From Novosphingobium sp. (GTDB lineage Bacteria; Pseudomonadota; Alphaproteobacteria; Sphingomonadales; Sphingomonadaceae): DNA of 64,000 bases. This document shows positions 8,757 to 17,410 of the stretch, piece after piece. The notes beneath the pieces are model-generated. The model did no database searches, was not told the DNA's origin, and saw nothing but the letters and a program-made list of their open reading frames with translations. Where the stretch lies: contig JAGIAR010000008.1 in the NCBI GenBank assembly GCA_017744735.1, positions 106,561 through 170,560 of the forward strand. The letters run 5' to 3'. Positions within the stretch are counted from its first letter, which is position 1. Every line of letters starts with the position of its first letter. The position numbers were made by a program, and so were the translations under genes.

Positions 8757-9578
8757 GTGGTGAAGCAACTCCTCATCTTCGGACTCGGCTACAGCGCACA
8801 ACGTATCGCCACGCGTCTGGGCGCACGGGGCTGGCGGATCGATGCGACGGGCAGCGCCGGCAACATTCCTTTCGACGATGCGGAAGCGGCGCTGGCGCGG
8901 GCAAGCCATGTCTTCTCGTCGGTCCCGCCGGGAGAGCGCGACCCGGTGCTTGCGCGTTATGGCGCGACGCTCGGCGGCAAATGGCTCGGCTACCTCAGTT
9001 CGACCGGCGTTTACGGCGATACCGCCGGCGCCTGGGTCGACGAAAGCGCCCCGACCGGGACCGGCCGGCGCGGCGCACGCAGCGAGGCCGATGCGGCGTG
9101 GCTCGCGCTCGGCGCGCGCGTGTTCCGCCTGCCCGGCATCTATGGCCCCGGCCGTAGCGCGCTCGAACGCGTGATCGAGGGCAAGGCGCGGCGGATCGAT
9201 CTGCCCGGGCAGGTCTTCAGCCGGGTGCATGTCGACGATATCGCGTCGGGCGTGCTCGCCGGGCTCGACGCGCCGCCGGGCGCCTACAATCTCGCCGACG
9301 ATTATCCGTGCCCACAGAACGCGGTGATCGAGGAGGCCTGCCGCCTGCTGGGCCTTGCGCCGCCGCCGCTGCAGTCGCTCGACGAGGCCGGCCTCAGCCC
9401 GCCGGCGCTGGCCTTCTATTCCGAGAACCGCCGGGTCGCGAACGGCAAGGCGAAGCGGGCGCTCGGCTGGGCGCCGGCCTATCCGACCTATCGCGAAGGG
9501 TTGCGCGCCCTCATCGCGACCACCAGCCCCGCCAGCGCCAGCACCGCCCCCGCGCCGGCGAGCAGCGACCAGCGGTAG
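8757..9578 (+). CDS. SDR-family NAD(P)-dependent epimerase/dehydratase-like protein
   Basis: About 273 residues with an extended or atypical short-chain dehydrogenase fold. The N-terminal nucleotide-binding segment is IFGLGYSAQRIATRLGA. SSTGVYGD replaces the usual active-site strand, and IYGPGRSALERV and HVDDIASGVLAGL follow, as in YeeZ-like proteins. The classical YxxxK dyad is not evident, so catalysis is uncertain. The start is GTG at 8757 (a second GTG follows at 8760). The 3' end overlaps the convergent DMT transporter by 91 bp; the tail after YREGLRALIA is low-complexity (Ser, Ala, Pro) and looks like overlap-driven extension. Confidence 0.82.
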   Translation: MVKQLLIFGLGYSAQRIATRLGARGWRIDATGSAGNIPFDDAEAALARASHVFSSVPPGERDPVLARYGATLGGKWLGYLSSTGVYGDTAGAWVDESAPTGTGRRGARSEADAAWLALGARVFRLPGIYGPGRSALERVIEGKARRIDLPGQVFSRVHVDDIASGVLAGLDAPPGAYNLADDYPCPQNAVIEEACRLLGLAPPPLQSLDEAGLSPPALAFYSENRRVANGKAKRALGWAPAYPTYREGLRALIATTSPASASTAPAPASSDQR

Positions 9579-10408
9579 CCCTCGAGCACCGTCGAGAAGC
9601 CCATCGCGATGATCGGCACCACCACGCCGTTATAGGCCGCGCGCCCCGGTCCGAGTTCGCGGATGAGCTGGAAGTAGAGCGGGAAGGTCACCACCGAGCC
9701 GATCAGTGCGAGATAGGCGACCCCGCCCAGATAGCGCGGATCGAGCGGCAGCACCGGCGGCCCCGAGGTGATCCACGCCAGCGCGAAATCGGCGCAGGCA
9801 CCCCACAGCATCGCCCAGGCGAGCATCGTCACCATCGGCTGTGCCCGCGCGGTCGGCGAGGCCTGCAGCACGTTGGCGAAGGACGCCACGCCGATCGCGC
9901 TGATCGTCAGCGCAATGCCGAGCCCGACCTGGCCGCCGAGCGGGGCGAGCCGCGCTTCGTGGATCAGCAGCAGGACGATGCCCGCCAGCGCGATCGCGGT
10001 GCCAGCAAGAAAGCCGCGCGTCGATTTCTGCCGGAACGCAAGCCAGGCGAACAGCGCGTTGGGCACCATCAGCATCGCGAACAACACGGCGACGATGCCC
10101 GAGGTGAGATATTGCTCGGCCCGGTACACCAGGTTGAAGTTGCAGCAGAACTGCGAAATGCCGAGCATCAGCGCGACCCGCTGGCCGGTGGCGGTGAGCC
10201 GCAAGCCCTCGCCGCGCGCCAGCGCAAGCGCGAACATCCCGGCTGCGGCGAGGGAAAAGCGCCAGGTGACCGACCAGCTCACCGGCACCGCGCCGATCCC
10301 GTCCTTGATCGCGAACCAGGTCGAACCCCAGATCAGCGCCACCAGCGCGAAGGGAACGACGACGCCGGGCCGCAGCAGCGGCGGATGGCCGCCGTGGCCG
10401 GCGCTCAT
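9488..10408 (-). CDS. DMT-family (EamA) transporter
   Basis: 306 residues with about ten hydrophobic helices arranged as two EamA repeats, for example FALVALIWGSTWFAIKDGIG at the start and YLALIGSVVTFPLYFQLI in the second half. This family exports amino acids, nucleotides or other metabolites. ATG at 10408 overlaps the stop of the upstream aldolase gene (ATGA), so the two are coupled. Its 3' end overlaps the convergent SDR gene by 91 bp. Substrate unknown; linkage to threonine aldolase hints at an amino acid, which is inference. Confidence 0.85.
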   Translation of the reverse strand: MSAGHGGHPPLLRPGVVVPFALVALIWGSTWFAIKDGIGAVPVSWSVTWRFSLAAAGMFALALARGEGLRLTATGQRVALMLGISQFCCNFNLVYRAEQYLTSGIVAVLFAMLMVPNALFAWLAFRQKSTRGFLAGTAIALAGIVLLLIHEARLAPLGGQVGLGIALTISAIGVASFANVLQASPTARAQPMVTMLAWAMLWGACADFALAWITSGPPVLPLDPRYLGGVAYLALIGSVVTFPLYFQLIRELGPGRAAYNGVVVPIIAMGFSTVLEGYRWSLLAGAGAVLALAGLVVAMRARNPSR

Positions 10409-11400
10409 AGCCCGGCGATCGCCTTGCCGAGGGCGACGGCGTGGTCCTGCGGCGTGTCCCACGCGGCAACCATCCGCGCGGTCGTGTCGTCCCAGTCGTA
10501 GAACTGGAAGCCCTGCGCCCGCAGCGCGGCGCGTTCCGGCGCGGCCAGCCTGACGAACACCTCGTTCGCCTCGACCGGATAGAGCAACCGATCCTTCGCC
10601 CCCGCCGCGATCTCCGCCGCCGCGGCATTGGCCGCCCGCGCATTGTCGAGCCACAGGTCCCCGTCGATCAGCGCCAGCACCTGCGCCGCGAGGAAGCGGC
10701 CCTTCGACTGCAAATGCCCGCCGCGCTTGCGCCGCCAGCGGACCAGATCGGCCTGGGCCGGATCGAACAGGACGAGCGCATCGGCGTCCATCCCGCCGTT
10801 CTTGGTGCAACCGAAGCTCAGCACGTCAACCGGGCCGGCAGCCTCGGCGGGCGGACAGCCGAGCGAGGCCACCGCATTGGCGAAGCGCGCGCCGTCCATA
10901 TGCAGGCCAAGGCCGCGCTCCTTCGCCAGCGTGCCGATCGCGCCGAGTTCGGCAGCGGCATAGGTCAGCCCGTACTCGCTCGCCTGGGTGATCGAGATCG
11001 CCTGCGCCGGCACCTGGTGCACCCCGCGGGTGATCCCGCCCAGCACCGCCCCGATTGCGTCGGCGGTCAGCTTCGCACCCGCGCCCTCCGCCAGAAGCAG
11101 TTTCGCCCCGTGGGTGTAGAAGCCGGGGGCGCCGCATTCGTCCATCTCGATATGCGCCTCGCGGTGGCAGATCACGCCGCCATGCGGCTGGACCAGCGTG
11201 GTCAACGCAAGCGAATTGGCCGCCGTGCCGCTCGACACCCACAGCGCCGCGACGTCGCGCGCGAACAGGCCGGAGAACGCCGCGTCGAGCCGCTGCGACA
11301 GCGCATCGTTGTCATAGGGCTTGTCCGGCGCATCGGCGGCCTGCATCGCCGCCCAGACTTTCGGGTGAACCCGCGCCGCATTGTCGGAAAGGAATTGCAT
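10405..11400 (-). CDS. ltaE: low-specificity L-threonine aldolase
   Basis: PLP-dependent fold-type I enzyme cleaving L-threonine or L-allo-threonine to glycine and acetaldehyde. 331 residues, normal for the family. Features are LSDNAARVHPKVWAAM at the N-terminus, GTAANSLAL, HREAHIEMDECGAP, LHMDGARFANA (the PLP-binding Asp), and the lysine-bearing segment SFGCTKNGGMDADALVLFD, where the lysine probably forms the Schiff base. The stop overlaps the start of the DMT transporter. It is divergent from the small GNAT gene with a 48-bp gap. Confidence 0.9.
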   Translation of the reverse strand: MQFLSDNAARVHPKVWAAMQAADAPDKPYDNDALSQRLDAAFSGLFARDVAALWVSSGTAANSLALTTLVQPHGGVICHREAHIEMDECGAPGFYTHGAKLLLAEGAGAKLTADAIGAVLGGITRGVHQVPAQAISITQASEYGLTYAAAELGAIGTLAKERGLGLHMDGARFANAVASLGCPPAEAAGPVDVLSFGCTKNGGMDADALVLFDPAQADLVRWRRKRGGHLQSKGRFLAAQVLALIDGDLWLDNARAANAAAAEIAAGAKDRLLYPVEANEVFVRLAAPERAALRAQGFQFYDWDDTTARMVAAWDTPQDHAVALGKAIAGL

Positions 11401-11448
11401 GGCCGCGCAATGGACCCCACCTTCCCGCTAGGCAAGACGGAGCAGGCA

Positions 11449-11739
11449 ATGGACGGCGTTACCATCACCCACACGAACCAGGGCGACCACGGCACCTATT
11501 ACGCCCATGTCGAGGGCAGCCGGTTCATCGGCCGGCTCGAATGGACCCAGAAGGACAATGTGCGGGTGATCGAGCACACGGTCGTCCCGCCCGAGATCGG
11601 CGGCCGCGGGGTCGCGGGCGTGCTGCTCGACCGGGTGATCGTCGATGCGCGCGAGCAGGGTTTCAAGATCGGCCCGAAATGCTCCTACGCCGCGCACAAG
11701 TTCGCCCAGCATCCCGAATGGGCCGACCTGGTGGGATGA
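11449..11739 (+). CDS. small GNAT acetyltransferase (YjdJ/NATD1-like)
   Basis: 96 residues matching the compact Gcn5-related domain of the YjdJ/NATD1 type: an RFIGRLEWTQ strand, IEHTVVPPEIGGRGVAGVLLD (the acetyl-CoA-binding GxGxxG-like loop) and KIGPKCSYAAHKFAQHPEW at the C-terminus. The substrate is unknown in the family. ATG at 11449 is chosen because GGAG lies 9 bases upstream and the length fits; an in-frame ATG at 11410 adds 13 residues with no better site. It is divergent from ltaE. Confidence 0.85.
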   Translation: MDGVTITHTNQGDHGTYYAHVEGSRFIGRLEWTQKDNVRVIEHTVVPPEIGGRGVAGVLLDRVIVDAREQGFKIGPKCSYAAHKFAQHPEWADLVG

Positions 11740-11773
11740 TTCGCCGGGGCGCGCCCGTGTTGCGGCGAGCTTC

Positions 11774-11799
11774 GGAACGGCGCCATGCACTCTCCCGTT
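11774..11799 (+). promoter_or_regulatory. EcfG-type general stress response promoter
   Basis: GGAAC at 11774-11778 and CGTT at 11796-11799 are separated by 17 bases. This exactly matches the alphaproteobacterial EcfG consensus GGAAC-N16/17-CGTT. It sits 36 bp before the PRC-barrel start codon, leaving a short leader with an AAGGAGG-like ribosome site. Confidence 0.75.
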
Positions 11800-11834
11800 G
11801 ATGGGTCAGTGGCGCGAAAAGGAGGCGCCTTCCC

Positions 11835-12233
11835 ATGACCCAACCGACCCAAGACCTCGTCGCGGAACGCGAACGCGAACGTCGCACCCATGACGAAACC
11901 CACCATCTGATCGAATCCAACCGCGTCGATGGCACCGCCGTGTTCGCGACCGACGGCGAACGGATCGGCCATATCGACCACCTCATGATCGGCAAGCGCA
12001 ACGGCCGCGTCGAATATGCGGTGATGAGCTTCGGCGGATTCCTGGGGCTCGGCCAGAGCTATCATCCGATCCCGTGGGACGCCCTCGACTACGACACCGG
12101 GAAGAATGGCTACGTCGTCCAGATCGACAAGTCGAAGCTGCGCGACGCGCCCTATTACGACAGCAAGGGCGCGCCGAGCTGGGACCGCGATTTCGGCGAG
12201 CAGGTCTATTCATACTACGGCGTCTATTACTGA
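11835..12233 (+). CDS. PRC-barrel domain protein, probable stress protein
   Basis: 132 residues. After a charged N-terminal region (residues 1-28) there is one PRC-barrel domain at about residues 30-100 (GTAVFATDGERIGHIDHLMI, YAVMSFGGFLGLG, HPIPWDALDYD), followed by a Tyr-rich tail ending in YSYYGVYY. PRC-barrel proteins bind partners or ligands; no catalytic role is known. A strong AAGGAGG site lies upstream. An exact EcfG-type promoter precedes it, so it is likely induced in general stress. Confidence 0.88.
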   Translation: MTQPTQDLVAERERERRTHDETHHLIESNRVDGTAVFATDGERIGHIDHLMIGKRNGRVEYAVMSFGGFLGLGQSYHPIPWDALDYDTGKNGYVVQIDKSKLRDAPYYDSKGAPSWDRDFGEQVYSYYGVYY

Positions 12234-12256
12234 CGCGCCGCCCCTTCGGGCATTCT

Positions 12257-12286
12257 CGGGGACCTCGGCAACGGGGTCCCCGTTGC
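12257..12286. terminator. pair of overlapping hairpins between PRC-barrel gene and tRNA-Thr
   Basis: Two mutually exclusive stems share the GGTCCCC run: CGGGGACC (12257-12264) with GGTCCCCG (12275-12282), and GCAACGGGG with CCCCGTTGC (12268-12286). The region lies between convergent genes and probably ends transcription, but no U tract follows on either strand. Confidence 0.45.
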
Positions 12287-12304
12287 ATATGCGGGAAAGG
12301 GAAA

Positions 12305-12379
<75 letters not shown>

Positions 12380-12495
12380 ACACCATTTCCCGCAGCGGGA
12401 GTGGCGCAAAAAGGCCGCTCCGGCAGGGGCGCGCTATTGGCGGGGGGCAGCGGGCTTGTCAAGCATTGCCCGGCTGCGGCAGAGGCGGTTTCGCG

Positions 12496-12663
12496 ATGAA
12501 CGACAACCCGCCCAAACCGACCCGCCCGCCGGCGCGCGAAGAACGGCTCGCCGCGAAGCTGCGCGAGAACCTGCGCCGCCGCAAGGCGCAGGCGCGCGAG
12601 CTGGCCAACGAGCCCGGGACCGATTCGCACGCCGCTCTTCCCAAAAAGCCGCCCAGCGTCTAG
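12496..12663 (+). CDS. small basic protein of unknown function upstream of gpmA
   Basis: 55 residues beginning MNDNPPKPTRPP. It is rich in Arg, Lys and Ala with a predicted helix (EERLAAKLRENLRRRKAQAR) and has no membrane segment. It ends 39 bp before gpmA on the same strand. I do not recognise a named domain. Codon use matches its neighbours. It could be a small nucleic-acid-binding or conserved hypothetical protein. Confidence 0.6.
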   Translation: MNDNPPKPTRPPAREERLAAKLRENLRRRKAQARELANEPGTDSHAALPKKPPSV

Positions 12664-12702
12664 GGCGCAGCGCTCCCGAAGGGGTCCGAAGGAGCAAAAC
12701 CC

Positions 12703-13389
12703 TTGCCGAGCCTTGTCCTAGTCCGCCACGGCCAGAGCCAGTGGAACCTGGAGAACCGTTTCACCGGCTGGTGGGACGTCGACCTGACCGAGAGGGGCGA
12801 GGCCGAAGCGCGCGCCGCGGGCGAGCTCCTCGCGGCCAAGGGCCTGCTGCCGACCGTCGCCTTCACCTCGCTCCAGACCCGTGCGATCCGCACGCTGCAT
12901 CTCGCGCTCGAAGCCTGCGCCCGGGTGTGGATTCCCGAGACCAAGGACTGGCGCCTGAACGAGCGCCATTACGGCGGCCTCACCGGACTCGACAAGGCCG
13001 AGACCGCTGCCAAGCACGGCGACGAGCAGGTCAGGATCTGGCGCCGCAGCTTCGACACGCCGCCCCCGCCGATGGAAGCGGGCGGACCCTACGACCTCGC
13101 GGCCGATCCGCGCTATGCCGGGATCGCGATTCCTTCGACCGAGAGCCTCAAGGACACGATCGCGCGGGTGCTGCCCTATTACGAGAGCGCGATCGTTCCG
13201 GTGCTGCAGGCGGGCGAGACGGTACTGGTCGCCGCGCACGGCAATTCGCTGCGCGCGCTGGTCAAGCATCTGTCGAACATCCCCGACGACCAGATCACCG
13301 AGCTTGAGATTCCCACCGGCCAGCCGATCGTCTACGATTTCGACGCGCAGATGGCGCCGGGCGAGCGGCATTACCTGAAGGATCGCTAG
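12703..13389 (+). CDS. gpmA: 2,3-bisphosphoglycerate-dependent phosphoglycerate mutase
   Basis: Interconverts 3- and 2-phosphoglycerate in glycolysis. The 228-residue product has the phosphohistidine motif [10 protein letters not shown] at the N-terminus, [29 protein letters not shown], and the second histidine in [14 protein letters not shown]. The start is TTG at 12703, supported by AAGGAG 8 bases upstream and by the need to keep the LVRHG strand; no ATG is available nearby. purE follows after 4 bp. Confidence 0.95.
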   Translation: MPSLVLVRHGQSQWNLENRFTGWWDVDLTERGEAEARAAGELLAAKGLLPTVAFTSLQTRAIRTLHLALEACARVWIPETKDWRLNERHYGGLTGLDKAETAAKHGDEQVRIWRRSFDTPPPPMEAGGPYDLAADPRYAGIAIPSTESLKDTIARVLPYYESAIVPVLQAGETVLVAAHGNSLRALVKHLSNIPDDQITELEIPTGQPIVYDFDAQMAPGERHYLKDR

Positions 13390-13393
13390 GATC

Positions 13394-13876
13394 ATGGGGG
13401 CGAAAATCGCGATCGTGATGGGGAGCCAGTCCGACTGGCCGACCATGCGCAATGCGGCGCAGGTGCTCGACGAGCTCGGCGTCGCCTATGAGGCGCGGAT
13501 CGTCTCCGCGCACCGCACGCCCAAGCGGATGTTCGATTTCGCGCAGAACGCCGCGGCCGAAGGCTTCCAGGTGATCATCGCCGGAGCCGGCGGCGCCGCG
13601 CATCTGCCCGGCATGGTCGCCTCGCTGACGCACCTGCCGGTGCTCGGCGTGCCGGTGCAGTCGAAGGCGCTCTCGGGGCAGGACAGCCTGCTGTCGATCG
13701 TGCAGATGCCCGCGGGGGTTCCGGTCGGCACGCTGGCGATCGGCGATGCCGGGGCAACCAACGCCGGTATCCTCGCCGCCTCGATCCTGGCGCTGTCCGA
13801 TGCCGCGCTGGGCGAGCGGCTCAAGGCCTTCCGCGCGGCGAACACCGCAGCGGTCGCGGATACGCCCGCAAGCTGA
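13394..13876 (+). CDS. purE: N5-carboxyaminoimidazole ribonucleotide mutase
   Basis: Moves the carboxyl group from N5-CAIR to CAIR in de novo purine synthesis, working with PurK. 160 residues, with [12 protein letters not shown], the active-site segment [26 protein letters not shown] and [20 protein letters not shown], all typical of class I PurE. The TGA overlaps the purK ATG by one base. It follows gpmA closely. Confidence 0.97.
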   Translation: MGAKIAIVMGSQSDWPTMRNAAQVLDELGVAYEARIVSAHRTPKRMFDFAQNAAAEGFQVIIAGAGGAAHLPGMVASLTHLPVLGVPVQSKALSGQDSLLSIVQMPAGVPVGTLAIGDAGATNAGILAASILALSDAALGERLKAFRAANTAAVADTPAS

Positions 13877-14928
13877 TGCTCCCCCCCGGACGCACGATCG
13901 GCATCCTCGGCGGCGGCCAGCTCGGCCGGATGATGGCCGTAGCCGCTGCACAGCTCGGCTACCGCTGCCACATCTATTCGCCCGAGGAGCACAGCGTCGC
14001 CGCCGAGGTCAGCGAAGACGCTACCTGCGCCGGCTGGTACGATGCGCGCGAGCTGGCCCGGTTCGCGCGCGGTTGCGACGTGATCACCTGGGAATTCGAG
14101 AACGTCCCGGTTGCGCCCCTCGCGCCGATCGCGGCGAAGCTCGCGCCCCATCCGCGCGCGCTGGAAGTGGCGCAGGACCGGCTGTCGGAAAAGCGTTTCG
14201 TCGAAAATCTGGGCGGGCGCCCGGCACCTTTCGCCGAAGTCGATTCGGAAGAGGATCTGCAGGCGGCGTTCGAACGGATCGGGCTTCCGGGCATCCTCAA
14301 GACCCGCCGCGAAGGCTATGACGGCAAGGGCCAGTGGCGTTTCGAGAGCGAGCGCGATGCCGAGGGACTGACGCTGCACCAGGGCGGCTTCATCTACGAA
14401 GGCCTGGTCCATTTCGACGGCGAGTTCTCGGTGATCCTGGTGCGCGGGGCCGATGGCGAAGTGCGCTTCTGGGACAGCGCGCAGAACGTCCACCACGGCG
14501 GGATTCTCGCGACCTCGAGCCTGCCCGCGGCGGGCTTCGTCGCCGCGCAGGTGCCCGAGGCGCGGCTGCTCGCGGCGAAAGTCGCCGAGCAGCTCGGCTA
14601 TGTCGGGGTGCTGGCGCTCGAATTCTTCGCGACGAAAGACGGGCCGGTGTTCAACGAAATGGCCCCCCGGGTCCACAATTCGGGCCACTGGACGATTGAG
14701 GGCGCCGAAACCAGCCAGTTCGAAAACCACGTCCGCGCGGTGCTGGGCCTGCCGCTGGGCGATACCGCCACGATCGGCCGCGAGGTCGTGATGACCAATC
14801 TGATCGGCGCCGCGGGCAGCGATGCGGCCGCGATCCTCGCCGATCCTTCCGCCCACCTGCATCTCTACGGCAAGGCCGAGGCACGCGAGGGACGCAAGAT
14901 GGGCCACGTTACCAAGGTGTTCCGATGA
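13876..14928 (+). CDS. purK: N5-carboxyaminoimidazole ribonucleotide synthase
   Basis: ATP-grasp enzyme that makes N5-CAIR from AIR, ATP and bicarbonate, the step before PurE. 350 residues, with GILGGGQLGRMMAVAAAQLG at the N-terminus, TWEFENVP, LKTRREGYDGKGQ in the ATP-grasp region and FNEMAPRVHNSGHWTIEGAE near the metal site. The ATG overlaps the purE stop, and the end overlaps folA (ATGA). Confidence 0.97.
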   Translation: MLPPGRTIGILGGGQLGRMMAVAAAQLGYRCHIYSPEEHSVAAEVSEDATCAGWYDARELARFARGCDVITWEFENVPVAPLAPIAAKLAPHPRALEVAQDRLSEKRFVENLGGRPAPFAEVDSEEDLQAAFERIGLPGILKTRREGYDGKGQWRFESERDAEGLTLHQGGFIYEGLVHFDGEFSVILVRGADGEVRFWDSAQNVHHGGILATSSLPAAGFVAAQVPEARLLAAKVAEQLGYVGVLALEFFATKDGPVFNEMAPRVHNSGHWTIEGAETSQFENHVRAVLGLPLGDTATIGREVVMTNLIGAAGSDAAAILADPSAHLHLYGKAEAREGRKMGHVTKVFR

Positions 14929-15413
14929 GCCGCGAAGTCACTTTCATCGTCGCCCGCGCCCGCGACGGGACGATCGCCGCGAACGGCGACGTGCCGTGGA
15001 AGATCTCCGCCGATCTCAAACGGTTCAAGGCGCTGACGATGGGCACCCCGATGATCATGGGGCGCAAGACCTTCGAAAGCCTGCCCGGACGGCTGCCCGG
15101 ACGGCGGCATATCGTGCTGACCCGCGACCGGGCCTGGCAGGCCGAGGGTGCGGAAGTGGCCCATTCGGTCGAGCAGGCGCTCGAGCTTGCCGGGGACGGC
15201 GACATCTCGGTGATCGGCGGCGCCGAGATCTTCGCCTGGTTCGAGGAATATGCGACCCGCTTCGAACTGACCGAGATCCACGAGGACACGCATGGCGACG
15301 TGTTCATGCCGCCGCCCGAGCCGCACTGGCTGGAAGTTGCGCGCGAGGAATTCCCCGCCGCCGACGGCTGGCCCGCCTATGCCTTCGTGACGCTGGAGCG
15401 GATCGAGCGATGA
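14925..15413 (+). CDS. folA: dihydrofolate reductase
   Basis: NADPH-dependent reduction of dihydrofolate to tetrahydrofolate. 162 residues, the usual length. It shows the variable N-terminal loop, VPWKISADLKRFKALT with the conserved substrate-binding Asp, IMGRKTFESLPGRLPGRRHI (cofactor phosphate binding), and VIGGAEIFAWF. It sits in an overlapping run purK-folA-ribF, with ATGA overlaps at both ends. Confidence 0.95.
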   Translation: MSREVTFIVARARDGTIAANGDVPWKISADLKRFKALTMGTPMIMGRKTFESLPGRLPGRRHIVLTRDRAWQAEGAEVAHSVEQALELAGDGDISVIGGAEIFAWFEEYATRFELTEIHEDTHGDVFMPPPEPHWLEVAREEFPAADGWPAYAFVTLERIER

Positions 15414-16333
15414 GGCTGGACCATCGCAGCCGCGTGCCCGACGAGTTGCGCGGCGCGGTGGTGGCGCTCGGCAATTTCGACGGCTTTCACCTCGGCCACC
15501 AGGCGGTGGTGCGCGAGGCGGTCGAATGGGCGAAGAGCGAAGGCCGCCCGGCGATCGTCGCGACCTTCGATCCGCATCCGGTGCGCCATTTCGCGCCCCA
15601 CGTCCCGCCCTTCCGCCTGACCACGCTCGACCAGCGCGAGGAATTGTTCGCCGCGGCCGGGGCCGACGCGATGCTGGTGTTCCATTTCGACCGCGAACTG
15701 GCGACCACCACGGCCGCCGATTTCGTCGCCACACTGCTGGCCGACCGGATCGGCGCAGCGGGCGTCGTCACCGGCGAGGATTTCACCTTCGGCAAGGGCC
15801 GCGCGGGCAATCGCGACACGCTGGTGACGCTGGGCGCGGCGCACGGGATTTCTGCCCGCGCGGTGCCGCCGGTGATCGAAAGCGGGCTGGTGGTATCGTC
15901 CAGCCGTATCCGCGACGCGCTGAAAGCGGGCGATTGCGAGACAGCCACGAGACTGATGACCCGCCCCTTCGCGATTCGCGCCGAGGTCCAGCACGGCGAC
16001 AAGCGCGGCCGCACGATCGGCTTCCCGACCGCGAACATGGCGCTGGGCAATTATCTGCGCCCGAGATTCGGGATCTACGCGGTGCGCGGCCGCGTGCTCG
16101 ATAGCGGCGAGGAACTGACCGGCGCAGCCAACCTAGGTATTCGTCCGCAGTTCGACCCGCCGCTCGAGCTGCTGGAGCCGTATTTCTTCGATTTTTCGGG
16201 CGATCTCTACGGCCGCGAGGTCGAGGTTTCGCTGATTTCCTTCCTCCGCCCCGAAGCAAGGTTTGCCAGCCTCGACGAACTCGTGGAACAGATGGCGCGC
16301 GATTGCGATCAGGCGCGGGGGATTCTCGGATGA
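15410..16333 (+). CDS. ribF: bifunctional riboflavin kinase/FAD synthetase
   Basis: Phosphorylates riboflavin to FMN and adenylates FMN to FAD. 307 residues. The N-terminal nucleotidyltransferase domain has GNFDGFHLGHQAVV and ATFDPHPVRHFAP, with VSSSRIRDALKAGD at its end. The C-terminal kinase domain starts at about residue 185 with HGDKRGRTIGFPTANMAL. ATG at 15410 overlaps the folA stop (ATGA). Confidence 0.96.
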   Translation: MRLDHRSRVPDELRGAVVALGNFDGFHLGHQAVVREAVEWAKSEGRPAIVATFDPHPVRHFAPHVPPFRLTTLDQREELFAAAGADAMLVFHFDRELATTTAADFVATLLADRIGAAGVVTGEDFTFGKGRAGNRDTLVTLGAAHGISARAVPPVIESGLVVSSSRIRDALKAGDCETATRLMTRPFAIRAEVQHGDKRGRTIGFPTANMALGNYLRPRFGIYAVRGRVLDSGEELTGAANLGIRPQFDPPLELLEPYFFDFSGDLYGREVEVSLISFLRPEARFASLDELVEQMARDCDQARGILG

Positions 16334-17367
16334 AGCTTTGGTTGATGCGCGCCGGCACGTTGCTGGCGGCTGCGTTCCTGGTGCTGACCTTCACCAATGC
16401 GAGCTGGCTGGCGGAGATGCCGCGGGGCCATGTGCTGCAGATCGCCCACCGCGCGGTCGCGCCTTACTACGACGCTGCGGCGATCCAGCCGGGCGATTGC
16501 CCCGCAACGCAGATCGAAGCGCCGATCCATCCCTATATCGAAGACACGGTCGCCTCCGCCCAGCAGGCGGCGCGCATGGCGGCGGCGCTGGTCGAGATCG
16601 ACGTGAGCCCCACCGCCGACGGCCACATGGTAGCCTTCCCCGATGCCACGCTCGATTGCCGGACCGAAGGCAAGGGCCCGGTGCGCGCAAAGACGCTGGC
16701 CGAGCTGCAGCAGCTCGATGTCGGCTACGGCTATACCGCCGACGGCGGCAAGACCTTCCCGCTGCGCGGTGCCGGGGCAATGCCCGAGATCGGCCGGATC
16801 GCGCAGGCGCTGCCCGACACCGCGATCCTGTTCCACTTCGTCTCCGCCGAGCCGGGCGATGCCGACCTGCTGCTCGCCGCGCTGAAGGCGTCCGGACGCG
16901 ATGTCGCGCTGCGCGGCGACGGCTTCCTCGGCTCGCCCGCGCAGGTCGCGAAGGTCAAGGCGCAGTTCCCCAAGGCCTGGGCTTGGAGCGACGAGAGCGC
17001 CGAAGCCTGCAGCAGCGGCTATGTGCTCTACGGCTGGACCGGACTGATGCCTGCAAGCTGCGCCGGCGGGACGATGATCGTCCCGCTCGACCGGCAATGG
17101 GAAGTCTGGGGCTGGCCCAACCGCACGATCGAGCGGATGGCCAAGGCCGGCGGGCGGATCGTGGTCTCGGGCCCGCACGCCGCGGTGCGGACTGGGCTGA
17201 GCCTTCCGGAGCAGATCGGCGACATCCCCTCGACCTTCAACGGCTATCTGTGGGTCGACGATCTGTGGAACGTCGGGCCGGCGCTCAATTCCTCGATCGA
17301 CCGCCGCAACGGCCACCAGATCGACATGGCCGAGAAGGCGCTCGCCGCACGGCGGGCCAAGCAATAG
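16330..17367 (+). CDS. glycerophosphodiester phosphodiesterase-like protein with altered active site
   Basis: 345 residues with an N-terminal membrane/signal segment (residues 4-24), then a GDPD-like TIM barrel. IAHRAV (H40, R41) and VEIDVSPTADGHMV (E89, D91) match the first catalytic His and the metal ligands. Where the family normally has His-Asp before the LxRT segment, this protein has FPDATLDCRTEG: the second catalytic His is Pro104. It may be inactive or act differently. The Cys in LDCRTEG and other cysteines (CPAT, ACSSG, SCAGG) suggest disulfides in the periplasm. ATG overlaps the ribF stop (ATGA). Confidence 0.8.
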   Translation: MKLWLMRAGTLLAAAFLVLTFTNASWLAEMPRGHVLQIAHRAVAPYYDAAAIQPGDCPATQIEAPIHPYIEDTVASAQQAARMAAALVEIDVSPTADGHMVAFPDATLDCRTEGKGPVRAKTLAELQQLDVGYGYTADGGKTFPLRGAGAMPEIGRIAQALPDTAILFHFVSAEPGDADLLLAALKASGRDVALRGDGFLGSPAQVAKVKAQFPKAWAWSDESAEACSSGYVLYGWTGLMPASCAGGTMIVPLDRQWEVWGWPNRTIERMAKAGGRIVVSGPHAAVRTGLSLPEQIGDIPSTFNGYLWVDDLWNVGPALNSSIDRRNGHQIDMAEKALAARRAKQ

Positions 17368-17410
17368 GCGGCTTTATCCGCCCGGCGCTTTGCTTTAACG
17401 GCGCTCCACG

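Noticed and set aside
5977..8763. Plus-strand open frame of 928 codons opposite pepN
   Set aside because: A shadow of pepN, whose motifs are unambiguous; antisense frames of this length are common at this GC content.
15783..16397. Minus-strand frame opposite ribF and the GDPD-like gene
   Set aside because: Arg/Ala-rich shadow without any domain; the plus-strand genes overlap perfectly and leave no room.
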